The position numbers were made by a program, and so were the translations under genes. A stretch of DNA of 64,000 bases from Mucilaginibacter rubeus (GTDB lineage: Bacteria; Bacteroidota; Bacteroidia; Sphingobacteriales; Sphingobacteriaceae). The notes beneath the pieces were generated by a model. That model searched no databases and was not told the DNA's origin. It saw only the letters and a program-made list of their open reading frames with translations. Shown here in pieces: positions 18,800 to 27,286 of this stretch (position 1 is the stretch's first letter; each line of letters starts with the position of its first letter). The DNA is taken from assembly GCF_014643835.1 (NCBI RefSeq), contig NZ_BMKD01000001.1, positions 1,302,001 to 1,366,000 on the forward strand, written 5' to 3'.

Positions 18800-19217
18800 A
18801 TGACCGACATTGAACGTTTCAACCTCTATTGGCTTAACCATGCCATGACTGCCCCGGTAGCGTCGGCAGAACAGTATTATTTCGATGCCCATACCAAAAC
18901 GCCTTGTCGAACGGTTAGCAGGCATCGACGCTGAAGCATCTGAAATCGTTGAAATTCCAAGATTGAATGTCCGGGACAAGGTTTCCGTGCAATTGTTATT
19001 TCTGTCGAAATTCCCCGGCATTATCCATGAGGAAAAGCTGAGGCTTGCCGCCGAACAGCAACAGGATGCCCAGGGTTTTATCCTGGATAAACTCGAAGCT
19101 ATGGACCCTGTCCTGCTACCTTTGTCAGGGTACTGGGAAGACTTTAAGTTAAAGACGATCCAATATTACCTGGAAAAATTCACCGGCATCATCGGCATAG
19201 CCTCAAAAATGTTTTAA
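18800..19217 (+). pseudogene. Conserved hypothetical protein, probably frameshifted
   Basis: The frame from ATG 18800 reads ERFNLYWLNHAMTAPVASAE and QYYFDAHTK and soon stops. The +1 frame carries PKRLVERLAGIDAEASEIVE and continues to 19217 (LKTIQYYLEKFTGI). Together they look like one ~138-residue protein with the join around 18885-18900. The function is not recognised. The second frame alone, starting at ATG 18885 (110 residues), could be a shorter real product. Confidence 0.4.
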
Positions 19218-19268
19218 ATTAGGCTGCAATCTGAAAACTGAGTTAGATCGTAATTTTTTTAATCAATT

Positions 19269-19523
19269 ATGAGGCTTATACTGCCCATCTTATTTTTGAC
19301 GATACTCTCGATAAAAGCATTTTCTCGGGAGGTGGCATCTGATAGTCTTGCAAATATTGCGCGAAATGCGATGTTCACCGATGCTTACATTCAAATTGAA
19401 GGTAAATTACACTCGAAAAAACTAAAAGTGGAGGTTAATTTGGGAGATACCCCGGAACAGACGAAGGCAGGAAAGGAGTATTCCGAAAAGCTGACAGGTA
19501 AAAGTCATATGCTGCTATCTTAA
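19269..19523 (+). CDS. Small secreted protein, unknown
   Basis: 84 residues with a signal peptide (LILPILFLTILSIKAFS). The mature part, about 65 residues, contains KLKVEVNLGDTPEQTKAG and no cysteines. I recognise no family. It stands alone between decayed genes, so its status is uncertain. Confidence 0.45.
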   Translation: MRLILPILFLTILSIKAFSREVASDSLANIARNAMFTDAYIQIEGKLHSKKLKVEVNLGDTPEQTKAGKEYSEKLTGKSHMLLS

Positions 19524-20099
19524 ATTTCATGGTTCAAAACGAATTCGAACCCGTTCAAACGCTTGGATACACGGAGGCCATTCGGGAACAGGCGGCACTA
19601 CGGGTATTTTTTTTATCACGAAGAAAAATACAGCGCCCCGATAGCCATTCGTAATGATCAACTTGCGTAAAAGTAATCCTGAGGTTATTTGTCAATGCTT
19701 TCACTTTCTCCTGATGCTCAGCGAAAAGCGGGGCAGTACCGTTTTTCCGTTTTTCACCCTTTGTTTTTCCCCTCACCAGCCTGCTTCCTTCTTGCCTCGT
19801 TTCTAAAAGCCGTTACTATTGTGGCAGGTCAATCTAAACCGTTATTCAAACAATTCCTGGCTATCGACATAATAGGCTTTGCGTTTATCGAGCTCGGCTT
19901 TAAGAATAGGTTCACCGCTGAGTGTCAAGGTTTGTTTCGGCCGGCGCACCTGCAGAAAATCGCGTTCCTTTTCAGTGATGGTTATCCGGAAAGTTTTTAC
20001 GGATATGGTTTTCTGCATCAGTAATAAATCTTTAATAGCCTGGGTTAAAATTTCAATATCGGCTTCAGGTATTTTATTGGCTTTACAGCTGTTGCCGGC
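19524..20099. other. Spacer carrying one copy of a dispersed repeat
   Basis: No recognisable gene. The 94-bp repeat copy at 19705-19798 lies here. Short open frames on both strands do not resemble known proteins. Confidence 0.4.
19705..19798 (+). repeat. 94-bp dispersed direct repeat, copy A
   Basis: From TTTCTCCTGATGCTCAGCG to CTTGCCTC. Copy B at 29280-29373 has the same length and orientation and differs at about five positions. The sequences outside the repeat are unrelated. It has no inverted termini, so it is not an evident insertion sequence. Its nature is unknown. Confidence 0.8.
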
Positions 20100-20798
20100 C
20101 TACGCCTCGTCGTAACGATCATTCCGCCAGGGATAGGCGGTGTTGGAATAACCACGCTCTTCCCAGAAACCCAGCTTGTTCTCCGCCAGGAACTGGATGC
20201 GTTTGATCCATTTGGCGCCTTTCCAGGCATAGAGCTGCGGCGTGACCATGCGGCAAGGGCCGCCATGTTCCTGGGGCAGCGGCTGCCCATCGAAGGTGTG
20301 GACTAACAGTACATCCGGCTTCAGTGCTTCTTCCAAAGCGATATTGGTGGTATAAGTATCGTAACCATAACAAAGCAGGTGCGTCGCTTCGGGCTTGGGT
20401 AGCACAAGCGCGGCCAAATCGATCAGGCTGACGCCTTTCCAGTGCATATCCAGCTTGGACCAGGTGGTAACGCAATGAAAGTCGGATGTATCTTTCGTTT
20501 GGGGCAGGGTCATAAAGTCTTTCCAGGTCAGCACGACCGGGTGTTCTACAGCGCCGTCAATGGTCAGCCGCCACCGTTCCTGCGGGATATTGGGATGATA
20601 GCCCAGGTCAAGGACGGGCCACTTGACCGTTTTGGTCTGCCCGATCGGGATTGCGGGCATGCCATGACGGTTAGGCGGGCCGGAGCCTTTCGGCTGATCG
20701 TCCGCCAGTGAAGGCGTCGCCTGCATCTGCTGCTCGAAGCGTGCTTTAAGTTTCATCCGCGCTTCTATGATACGTTCCAGTTTTTCCGGTTCTTCCAT
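20100..20798 (-). CDS. Sulfite-oxidase-like molybdopterin oxidoreductase
   Basis: 232 residues forming a single oxidoreductase molybdopterin-binding domain: PNIPQERWRLTIDGAVEHPV, the Mo-ligand Cys in SDFHCVTTWSKLDMHWKG, then CYGYDTYTTN and GGPCRMVTPQLYAWKGAKWI. No Tat or Sec signal and no haem domain are seen, so it should be cytoplasmic. Its substrate is unknown. In the family it oxidises sulfite or reduces S- or N-oxides. It follows the flavin monooxygenase gene by 8 bp, so the two are probably co-transcribed. Confidence 0.9.
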   Translation of the reverse strand: MEEPEKLERIIEARMKLKARFEQQMQATPSLADDQPKGSGPPNRHGMPAIPIGQTKTVKWPVLDLGYHPNIPQERWRLTIDGAVEHPVVLTWKDFMTLPQTKDTSDFHCVTTWSKLDMHWKGVSLIDLAALVLPKPEATHLLCYGYDTYTTNIALEEALKPDVLLVHTFDGQPLPQEHGGPCRMVTPQLYAWKGAKWIKRIQFLAENKLGFWEERGYSNTAYPWRNDRYDEA

Positions 20799-20806
20799 AC
20801 GCTAAG

Positions 20807-21796
20807 TTAAGCATTTAATGCTTCAGCTAGTAAACGGTAAGACTTTAGCCGAGCCTGCTGATCATAAATGTGCGAAGTCGCCATCAGTTCATTGATGCCC
20901 GCGTGCTTAATAAAATCATTCAGTTGCGCCTGCACCGTTTCCTTACTACCAAAGAAGGAATAGGCCAGCATCTGCATGGCCGCTTCCTGTTCAGCCGCGC
21001 TCCAGATGCCGGCCATACTTTCTACAGGCGGTGGTAAGGGTTGCCTTCTACCAGTAATAATGCCCTTGAACAATTGCTGTAAGGAAGTGGCGAGGTATTG
21101 CGCCTCTGCATCCGTATCAGCGGCCACTACATTCACACAGGCCAGCACATAGGGTTCGGACAAATGACGGGATGGCTTAAAAGTTCTCCGGTAGAGTTCA
21201 ATTGCCTGCAGAAAATAGGCCGGTGCGAAATGGCTCGCGAAAGCATAAGGCAGGCCTTTGGCAGCCGCCAGTTTAGCGCTGTCCAGGCTGGAACCGAGTA
21301 TCCAGACCGGGATATCCAAACCCTCGCCGGGAACGGCGCTGACCCCATTCGGATGATCGCCCGCAAAATAATGCTGGAGCGATGCCACATCCTGCGGAAA
21401 ATGAAAGGCGGCGTTCATATTCTCGCCCCGGATGGCCAGCGCGGTCGCCTGATCGCTGCCCGGCGCCCTGCCCAATCCCAGGTCAATCCGGCCCGGATAA
21501 AGCGTTTCCAGCGTACCGAACTGCTCGGCGACTACCAGAGGTGAGTGATTGGGCAACATAATACCGCCTGAGCCGACACGGATCGTGGAGGTCTTACCGG
21601 CGATATGTCCGATCAGTAAACTGGTAGCTGAACTGGCCACGCTCACCATATTATGATGCTCGGCAAACCAGTAACGCGTGTAGCCCAGGGCTTCCGCCTG
21701 CTGCGCATTTGCTACACTATAGTTAAAACTGTCCGCAATGGTATGTCCCTGGATGACCGTCGCCAGGTCGAGAACCGAATAGTTGATCGCTGCCAT
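20807..21796 (-). CDS. LLM-class flavin-dependent oxidoreductase (luciferase-like)
   Basis: 329 residues of the bacterial luciferase-like monooxygenase fold: AEALGYTRYWFAEHHNMVSV, then VGSGGIMLPNHSPLVVAEQF, and GRIDLGLGRAPGSDQ, followed by the C-terminal VGSKETV-type region (FFGSKETVQAQLNDF). It would use reduced FMN and oxygen on an unknown substrate. The downstream oxidoreductase gene at 20100 starts 8 bp away. The HxlR repressor gene at 21871, on the same strand, lies just upstream. Confidence 0.92.
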   Translation of the reverse strand: MAAINYSVLDLATVIQGHTIADSFNYSVANAQQAEALGYTRYWFAEHHNMVSVASSATSLLIGHIAGKTSTIRVGSGGIMLPNHSPLVVAEQFGTLETLYPGRIDLGLGRAPGSDQATALAIRGENMNAAFHFPQDVASLQHYFAGDHPNGVSAVPGEGLDIPVWILGSSLDSAKLAAAKGLPYAFASHFAPAYFLQAIELYRRTFKPSRHLSEPYVLACVNVVAADTDAEAQYLATSLQQLFKGIITGRRQPLPPPVESMAGIWSAAEQEAAMQMLAYSFFGSKETVQAQLNDFIKHAGINELMATSHIYDQQARLKSYRLLAEALNA

Positions 21797-21870
21797 GCTG
21801 CAAAGTTAGCCGATGCCAAACCGGCTTCTGTCAGCTCAGTTCCATTTTCAGGATGCCGGATCAGGGTAGC

Positions 21871-22242
21871 CTAGCGATTTACAAATTCACCTTGCTGTTC
21901 GGCAACCTGGTTACCCCATTGCAGGATGGCATTAAGCAGTGGAATGCAGGATCTTCCAAATTCGGTTAAGCCATAGATCACTTTGATCGGCGGCTTTTCG
22001 CCGTAGACCTTTCGATAGATCAAACCATCTTCTTCCATTTGCCTGAGCTGCAGGCTCAGCGTTCTTTCGGTTACGCCGGGCATTTCCTTGCCGAGCTCGC
22101 TGTACCGTTTAGCCGCATCTTTCAAATGGTAAAGGATGACCGCCTTCCATTTCCCGCCTATCAGGTCCATCGCCAGGCTTACGGTGCAAGGATATCGCTT
22201 GTCACGGAGCTGGATAAAATCGCTTTTACATTCTGTTCGCAT
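21871..22242 (-). CDS. HxlR-family transcriptional regulator
   Basis: 123 residues of winged-helix HxlR type: Cys in RYPCTVSLAMDLIGGKWKAV, then LGKEMPGVTERTLSLQLRQM (recognition helix) and the wing DGLIYRKVYGEKPPIKVIYG. HxlR proteins bind as dimers to short dyads and often sense reactive electrophiles or redox through the N-terminal Cys. It is divergent from the NmrA-type gene at 22331, with a dyad between them, so it most likely represses that gene and itself. Confidence 0.93.
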   Translation of the reverse strand: MRTECKSDFIQLRDKRYPCTVSLAMDLIGGKWKAVILYHLKDAAKRYSELGKEMPGVTERTLSLQLRQMEEDGLIYRKVYGEKPPIKVIYGLTEFGRSCIPLLNAILQWGNQVAEQQGEFVNR

Positions 22243-22265
22243 GGGTTCGTTAGGCTATCCAAATG

Positions 22266-22312
22266 GATAGTTATTGCAAAACTATCGAACGATAAATAGT
22301 TTTGCAACTATC
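22266..22312. promoter_or_regulatory. Probable HxlR operator (imperfect inverted repeat)
   Basis: GATAGTTATTGCAAAACTAT (22266-22285) and ATAGTTTTGCAACTATC (22296-22312) are inverted copies apart from a 3-base insertion in the first arm. They lie in the 88-bp gap between the divergent regulator and NmrA-type genes. Position and symmetry fit an HxlR dimer site overlapping both promoters. Confidence 0.65.
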
Positions 22313-22330
22313 ATTTTTATAGTTTAATTT

Positions 22331-23296
22331 ATGAAATCGGAATTCAATCAAACAGCGCTCAAACCGCTGATCACCATCACAGGAATTTTAGGCAAGCAGG
22401 GCTACAGCGCCGCACAAACGCTTTTACAAAGTGGCCGGTACCGGGTGCGCGGTATTACCCGCCGTACGGATTCACCGAATGCGATCAGCCTGAAAGAACA
22501 AGGTGCGGAATTAGTTAACCTGCCACTGGATATCGGTCATCAGAAAGCTTATACCGAAGCATTCCGCGGCTCGCACGGCGTTTTCATGATGACGCCTGGT
22601 ATCGCGCCGCCGGATACCCACGAATTTGAGTTGGGTAAGCAACTGGCCGATGCGGCGGTGGAAGCCGGGGTACAGCACGTGATCTTCAGCAGTCTGGAAA
22701 ACGTTGATGAGATCACCCGGGGAAAGAAGTTCGCACCACATTTTACAGATAAAGCCAGGATCGAAGCCTATATCCGGACACTGCCTGTTACCAGTTCCTT
22801 TATTTATATGGCTTTTTTCTACACGAACCTATTGGAGTTTTATACGCCGCTGGTCAGGGAGGATGGTACGCTGGTCTTTCCCATCTATCTGCCGGAAGAC
22901 TTCCGCGCGCCTTTTGTTGATCCCTTAACAGCTACCGGGCCCGCTGTATTGGAGCTATTTTCTGACCAGCAGCAATATGCCGGGCAGCCCTTGCCTGTGA
23001 TCGGCGACATCATTTCGCCGCGGGAGATGGTAGCTACTTTTAGCCGGGTAACCGGCAAAAAGGCCGTTTACAGTTCAGCTTATTCGCGCGAAGACTTTCT
23101 CCGGTATTTCCCGGCGTTTGCTTCCAACGAACTGTTGGTGCAGGAAACTATCGGAATGGTGACATACGCCGTGGAAGATGGTTATTTCCGCGAAGGCCGC
23201 GACCTGGAATGGAGCCGCCGGACCGATCCCGGTACCCTAACCTGGGAACGTTTTTTGCGCAAGACCGGATGGCAGGGCGAAAAGATCAGCTTTTAA
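22331..23296 (+). CDS. NmrA-like NAD(P)-binding protein
   Basis: 321 residues of the atypical SDR/NmrA fold: the dinucleotide loop ITGILGKQGYSAAQTLLQSG (GxxGxxG variant), RGITRRTDSP binding the NADP phosphate side, and HGVFMMTPG. The C-terminal part has DPLTATGPAVLEL and an NmrA-type substrate domain. It probably senses or reduces NAD(P)H-linked quinone or aldehyde substrates. It is controlled by the adjacent HxlR regulator through the shared operator. Confidence 0.88.
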   Translation: MKSEFNQTALKPLITITGILGKQGYSAAQTLLQSGRYRVRGITRRTDSPNAISLKEQGAELVNLPLDIGHQKAYTEAFRGSHGVFMMTPGIAPPDTHEFELGKQLADAAVEAGVQHVIFSSLENVDEITRGKKFAPHFTDKARIEAYIRTLPVTSSFIYMAFFYTNLLEFYTPLVREDGTLVFPIYLPEDFRAPFVDPLTATGPAVLELFSDQQQYAGQPLPVIGDIISPREMVATFSRVTGKKAVYSSAYSREDFLRYFPAFASNELLVQETIGMVTYAVEDGYFREGRDLEWSRRTDPGTLTWERFLRKTGWQGEKISF

Positions 23297-23574
23297 ACTG
23301 ATCTGCCTTCCGGCTCGCCACGATGATCACCGGCTTTTTTATGCGGATTAATTTATTACATAGGCGATATCTTATCCCTGGCAAAGGGACACGTTATTCA
23401 GAATAACTCCAAATAAAAACAGGGACACTTTTTAATGGGTAATATTCTTTCCGGCTGCTGCTATCACAGCAACAGTAACGGACGCATGGAGTGGGATATG
23501 GACTAAAGAAATCATCAAATTTGTGCGCCGGCAATCTTTTCCCGGCGTTTTTTGTTAAGGAACAAACACAGCGC

Positions 23575-24453
23575 ATGAAAGCACCGCATTTATTTTTTAT
23601 CGTTAACCCCTCGGCCGGCAAAGACGAACCTATCGTAGAACAGATCGGCGAAGTATTCCGGGACAGCGGGACAGTGATCACTGTTCACGTATTGGATAAA
23701 GAAGAAGAACCTGCCGAACTCATCCGTTCGGTGCTGAATGAAACCGATCTCGTAGCCGTTTATGGTGGTGATGGCAGTGTGACGCAGGCCGCTGCGGGTT
23801 TGATAGGAACCGGCAAACCCCTGCTCATTATTCCCGGCGGAACGGCCAATGTTTTTGCCAAAGAACTGGGTATCCCGCAAGATACCATGGAAGCTTTAAA
23901 GCTGTTCCGCGACCAAAAGTATCGCTTGCAAGCGGTAGATACAGGACTGGTTAACGGCCGCTCTTTTCTTTTGCGGGTCAACCTGGGCATCATGGCAGAA
24001 ATGATCACCGAAACCGACCCGGGTTTGAAGGACAAGATCGGCCAGCTGGCTTATGGTGTTGCCGCGGTGAAAAGCGCTGTAAAGACCGAACCGGTTGCTT
24101 ACCATTTAACGATAGACGGCAAAACGGCCGAAGCAACCGGCGTAGCCCTGACTGTCACCAATTCCGGCAGCATCGGTATCGGCGGCTTGCAAATGTACCC
24201 GGAGATCAGTGTCAATGACGGCTTACTGGATATTATACTGCTCAAAGATGCAGGATTGCTATCGCTGCTCAAAGCTGCGGGATCCAGTCTACTGAATCAA
24301 ACAACCGACGCCGTTGATCATTGGGCCGGTAAGGACATTACGATCAGGTTGCCTGAAAAACAAGCATATCTCTGTGACGATTGTGAAGCAGAAGCTAAAG
24401 AACTTACGCTAAAGGTTGTTCCGGGCTCCTTAACGATTGCTGTGCCATGTTAA
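23575..24453 (+). CDS. Diacylglycerol/lipid kinase (DAGK catalytic domain)
   Basis: 292 residues from ATG 23575 (MKAPHLFFIVNPSAGKD); the frame runs further upstream but without family similarity. The DAGK catalytic core has FIVNPSAG, the nucleotide-binding VYGGDGSVTQAAAGLIG and IIPGGTANVFAKELGIP. The C-terminal domain has MYPEISVNDGLLDIILL. It phosphorylates diacylglycerol, sphingoid or related lipids. The stop overlaps the downstream phosphatase gene by 7 bases, so the two act together, probably in phospholipid turnover. Confidence 0.92.
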   Translation: MKAPHLFFIVNPSAGKDEPIVEQIGEVFRDSGTVITVHVLDKEEEPAELIRSVLNETDLVAVYGGDGSVTQAAAGLIGTGKPLLIIPGGTANVFAKELGIPQDTMEALKLFRDQKYRLQAVDTGLVNGRSFLLRVNLGIMAEMITETDPGLKDKIGQLAYGVAAVKSAVKTEPVAYHLTIDGKTAEATGVALTVTNSGSIGIGGLQMYPEISVNDGLLDIILLKDAGLLSLLKAAGSSLLNQTTDAVDHWAGKDITIRLPEKQAYLCDDCEAEAKELTLKVVPGSLTIAVPC

Positions 24454-25004
24454 CGAAAATTAAAAGTATCATTACCTTGCTGGTTATTTTCTGGCAGAAG
24501 ATATGGGATAATATTTACCGTTTCTTTAATGGCGTTCCAACCCTGAAGCGCAGCCAGATCACCGCCAATCTTTTTTTAGGGAGCCAGTACAGCCTGATCG
24601 GCCTGCAAAAACTCAAAGCACTGGGCATCACTGCTATTGTCAATATGCGGGAACATCCGGCTTTCGCCGAGTCGAAATACGAAGGATTCCATTACCTGCA
24701 TTTGCCGACGGTTGACAATACCCCGCCGCCGCTGGAAACATTGGTCAAAGGCGCGGAATTTGTCACTCACGAGATCAAAGCCGGCGGCAAGGTTTATATT
24801 CACTGCCGTCAAGGCCTCGGGAGGGGACCTACCATGACCATTGCCTACCTGATCAGTACCGGCCTGACTTATGACGCTGCTTTTGCACTGGTCAAAAAGG
24901 TGCGCTCTTTTATCAACCCACGGTCATCGCAAATTGCTCAGTTAAAAGCATTGGAACAATACTATCAGGAACATCCCCAACCAGTGAGCGTGACCCCTAA
25001 ATAA
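24447..25004 (+). CDS. Dual-specificity-type protein/lipid phosphatase
   Basis: 185 residues. An N-terminal hydrophobic stretch (IITLLVIFWQKIWDNIYRFF) likely anchors it to the membrane. The phosphatase domain carries the CX5R active site in VYIHCRQGLGRGPTMTIAYL, with general-acid candidates in HLPTVDNTPPP. The overlap with a lipid kinase, and known fusions of these two domain types, suggest that the substrate is a phospholipid such as phosphatidylglycerophosphate. This is inference. It is convergent and nearly abutting with the VOC gene. Confidence 0.87.
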   Translation: MLTKIKSIITLLVIFWQKIWDNIYRFFNGVPTLKRSQITANLFLGSQYSLIGLQKLKALGITAIVNMREHPAFAESKYEGFHYLHLPTVDNTPPPLETLVKGAEFVTHEIKAGGKVYIHCRQGLGRGPTMTIAYLISTGLTYDAAFALVKKVRSFINPRSSQIAQLKALEQYYQEHPQPVSVTPK

Positions 25005-25448
25005 TTAAAGCGGTTGGGCCAAACCCACCAGCAGTCCTTCGGCACCTCTGATATAACAAAGCCGGTAAGCATTTTCATATTGTACGATTTCGCCAACCAG
25101 CATTGCGCCTTGTTTTTGCAAACGCTCCACCAGTTCATCAATATTCGTCACGGCAAACATCGCCCGCAAATAACCCAACGCATTGACCGGTGCATTGCGG
25201 TGATCCTCGATGACCCCGGGATCAAGAAAACGCGATAGTTCTAAACGGCTGTGTCCATCCGGCGTCACCATCATCGCAATCTCTACCCGCTGGTCAGGGA
25301 AGCCTGTGATCCGGCCCGCCCATTCACCTTCAACGACCATCCGTCCCTCCAGTTTCAAACCGATTTCGCTAAAAAAAGCAATCGCTTTATCCAGGGATTC
25401 CACCACGATCCCCATATTGTCCATTCTCAATAATTCGCTTGTTGCCAT
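25005..25448 (-). CDS. VOC-family (glyoxalase-like) protein
   Basis: 147 residues with two beta-alpha-beta-beta-beta modules: MGIVVESLDKAIAFFSEIGL and MFAVTNIDELVERLQKQGAM. Metal-ligand-type residues appear in the first module and in LLVGLAQPL at the end. VOC enzymes cover glyoxalase, dioxygenase and resistance functions, so the substrate cannot be said. It stands alone and converges with the phosphatase gene. Confidence 0.88.
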   Translation of the reverse strand: MATSELLRMDNMGIVVESLDKAIAFFSEIGLKLEGRMVVEGEWAGRITGFPDQRVEIAMMVTPDGHSRLELSRFLDPGVIEDHRNAPVNALGYLRAMFAVTNIDELVERLQKQGAMLVGEIVQYENAYRLCYIRGAEGLLVGLAQPL

Positions 25449-25510
25449 AAACCTGTTGGAATAAAATTTGTTAACTATTAACTAATTATTCATAACAAAT
25501 ATATCGACCT

Positions 25511-25672
25511 ATGAGTACAAGAGGAAGTAAAGTGGAAAGGAATTCCGTTTCGAATCAGCCCCACGAGATCAAATATGAAGCACAAAAGGAAGGCACCAGT
25601 GCCAAAGCCATCAAAGAAGCCAAGAAATCGGTAGGCAACCAGCGCGCCGCCATTGAAAAGAAGGTGAAATGA
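25511..25672 (+). CDS. DUF3606-like small protein
   Basis: 53 residues from ATG 25511. The segment HEIKYEAQKEGTSAKAIKEA follows the DUF3606 pattern (Y-x-V-x-Y, then G-x-S-x-x-x-L/I-x-x-A), ending in a Lys-rich tail. It begins a densely packed series of small genes; its stop overlaps the next ATG in ATGA. Function unknown. These proteins are widespread in soil Bacteroidota and Proteobacteria. Confidence 0.65.
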   Translation: MSTRGSKVERNSVSNQPHEIKYEAQKEGTSAKAIKEAKKSVGNQRAAIEKKVK

Positions 25673-25890
25673 GCCGGGCATTTGTCAAAGAGGGCGATGC
25701 CGATCAGCTCAAAGATGTGGCAAAGAACATGGCTTCGCTGCTCTTCTTTTTAAAACGCGAGAATGGCGGCCCGGTATATGAACTGCATACCCGCTATAGC
25801 GAGAAATACTGGAAAGAAGTGTATGAAATGAGCGATGGCTTAGGTTATATGCTCAATGACGAGAACCAATGGCAAATCATATTAGACTAA
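25669..25890 (+). CDS. Conserved small protein of the stress cassette
   Basis: 73 residues (MSRAFVKEGDADQLKDVAKN; NGGPVYELHTRYSEKYWKEV; MSDGLGYMLNDENQWQI). The opening MSRAFVKE and the closing strand resemble a small protein common in Sphingobacteriaceae, but I cannot name the family. It overlaps the upstream gene by 4 bases and the next start by 1 base, so it is translated in an operon. Confidence 0.65.
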   Translation: MSRAFVKEGDADQLKDVAKNMASLLFFLKRENGGPVYELHTRYSEKYWKEVYEMSDGLGYMLNDENQWQIILD

Positions 25891-26275
25891 TGAACACCCC
25901 AGGAAAAAACAAAGAACAAACCGATGAGATCGGTGATGACTTAGAAAGCGGCAATGGAGTTAACCTGGCGATCGAACAGCAAGGCGATGACGCTGCCGCC
26001 GGAATCCCGCGCGATACCGATGCGGAGAAGCTTTTAAGAAATTGGTTGATCAGGGCTGGACCGATGCCATCCGTCAGCTATATCCCAACGAACGGATCTA
26101 TACCTTTTGGGATTACCTGCGCAATGCTTACGGCCGGGATGCCGGGCTACTGCTGGATCACTTTCTGCTCAATAAACATATCGCGCCGCGTTTAAGTACC
26201 GAACAGGTAGACAAACATGTACGCGACTGGGAACACAGCAGCGACCACGCGCCGGTGTGGATCGAACTGGCATGA
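25890..26275 (+). pseudogene. Exonuclease III-type C-terminal remnant, frameshifted
   Basis: The first frame (MNTPGKNKEQTDEIGDD...) reads to DTDAEKL. It would pass into the second frame if one T were added to the TTTT at about 26032-26035. The second frame is a clear ExoIII/AP-endonuclease C-terminus: LVDQGWTDAIRQLYPNERIY, TFWDYLRNAYGRDAGLLLDH and EHSSDHAPVWIELA, with the catalytic Asp-His pair SDH. The first ~170 residues of the nuclease are missing, so it cannot be a working enzyme. It marks a lost DNA-repair gene in the cassette. Confidence 0.7.
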
Positions 26276-26294
26276 TATTTAAACCAATTAAACC

Positions 26295-26729
26295 ATGGAC
26301 ACCAAACAGCATTTAAAGCGTTTCCTGGACGCTCAAAGCAGCGATTACGAAACAGCACTGGCCGAGATCAAAAGCGGCCGCAAGCGCAGCCATTGGATGT
26401 GGTATATCTTCCCGCAAATTGCCGGTTTGGGAAGCACTGCAACATCCAGGCATTATGCAATAAAAGACATTAGCGAGGCTACCGACTTCTTATTTGACGA
26501 AACCCTGGGCCCGCGACTCGTTAAGATCTGTAAAACCCTGCTGGAATTGCCCACCAATGACGCTTTTGAAGTTTTCGGGGACCCCGACGATCTCAAGCTC
26601 AGATCAAGTATGACCTTATTCGACGCCGTGCCGGCTACTTTCCCGGTATTCGGGCAGGTATTGGATAAATTCTATCGCGGCGAACGTGATCAGCGCACAC
26701 TGGATATTTTAAAGCAGCAAAAAATATGA
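26295..26729 (+). CDS. DUF1810-family protein
   Basis: 144 residues matching DUF1810: HLKRFLDAQSSDYETALAEI, SHWMWYIFPQIAGLGSTATS, HYAIKDISEATDFL and the C-terminal DPDDLKLRSSMTLFDAVPA. The family is small, cytoplasmic and of unknown biochemical role. It overlaps the next gene by 4 bases. Confidence 0.9.
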   Translation: MDTKQHLKRFLDAQSSDYETALAEIKSGRKRSHWMWYIFPQIAGLGSTATSRHYAIKDISEATDFLFDETLGPRLVKICKTLLELPTNDAFEVFGDPDDLKLRSSMTLFDAVPATFPVFGQVLDKFYRGERDQRTLDILKQQKI

Positions 26730-26914
26730 AACTCGGCCCGCAGCTTTTAGCCCTGCTCGATAAGCAATATACACCATCTCAGTTGACAGAAATGGTCTTT
26801 CAACGCTATGACCTCGCATTTAAAACCGATGAAACGGGACGCCCGGTCTTATTATTCATCGGCAAAAAAGACGGCCAGGGTAAGATCAAAGGCGAAGGGC
26901 CACTGGGACAATAG
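26726..26914 (+). CDS. Small conserved hypothetical protein
   Basis: 62 residues (LGPQLLALLDKQYTPSQLTE; VLLFIGKKDGQGKIKGEGPL). Translational overlap with the DUF1810 gene and a 9-bp gap to the next gene support it as real. No family is recognised. Confidence 0.6.
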   Translation: MKLGPQLLALLDKQYTPSQLTEMVFQRYDLAFKTDETGRPVLLFIGKKDGQGKIKGEGPLGQ

Positions 26915-26923
26915 GGGCAAAAT

Positions 26924-27286
26924 ATGAAAAAGAAAAGCTACAAGATCACGTTCAGTTTGCAGGAAGGCTACGCACCCGGCGCAAAAATTCACCGTATCAG
27001 CACTGCCGAACGCGTCATTAAAGATTGGCTCGCTGAACGCCTGCAGAAAAAGGAGCCCATCGTGACAGGGCTTTTACAACAAGGCACCTGGTTTTTTCCG
27101 GCGAACGACGCCGTCAGCGCATCGCCCACCGCTATCTTTACCGGTGAGCTTTCTGAACCAAAAGACATGAAGCGCAGCAACAAAGAGGTGAAAAATACGC
27201 TGCGGTCGCTGACAGCTTTGTTGAAGGAGCGGTTCAAACAAGAATCGGTCTTTATCGTTTATCGTGAAAAGAACTGGTGCGTATGA
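26924..27286 (+). CDS. Hypothetical protein
   Basis: 120 residues, basic at the N-terminus (MKKKSYKITFSLQEGYAPGA), then AERVIKDWLAERLQKKEPIV and a C-terminal helix (NTLRSLTALLKERFKQESVF). No signal peptide and no known motif. Its stop overlaps the cupin start in ATGA, so it belongs to the same operon. Confidence 0.65.
   Translation: MKKKSYKITFSLQEGYAPGAKIHRISTAERVIKDWLAERLQKKEPIVTGLLQQGTWFFPANDAVSASPTAIFTGELSEPKDMKRSNKEVKNTLRSLTALLKERFKQESVFIVYREKNWCV

Noticed and set aside
20119-20475. 118-residue frame on the same strand as the sulfite-oxidase-like gene
   Set aside because: Out-of-frame shadow of a gene with clear motifs.
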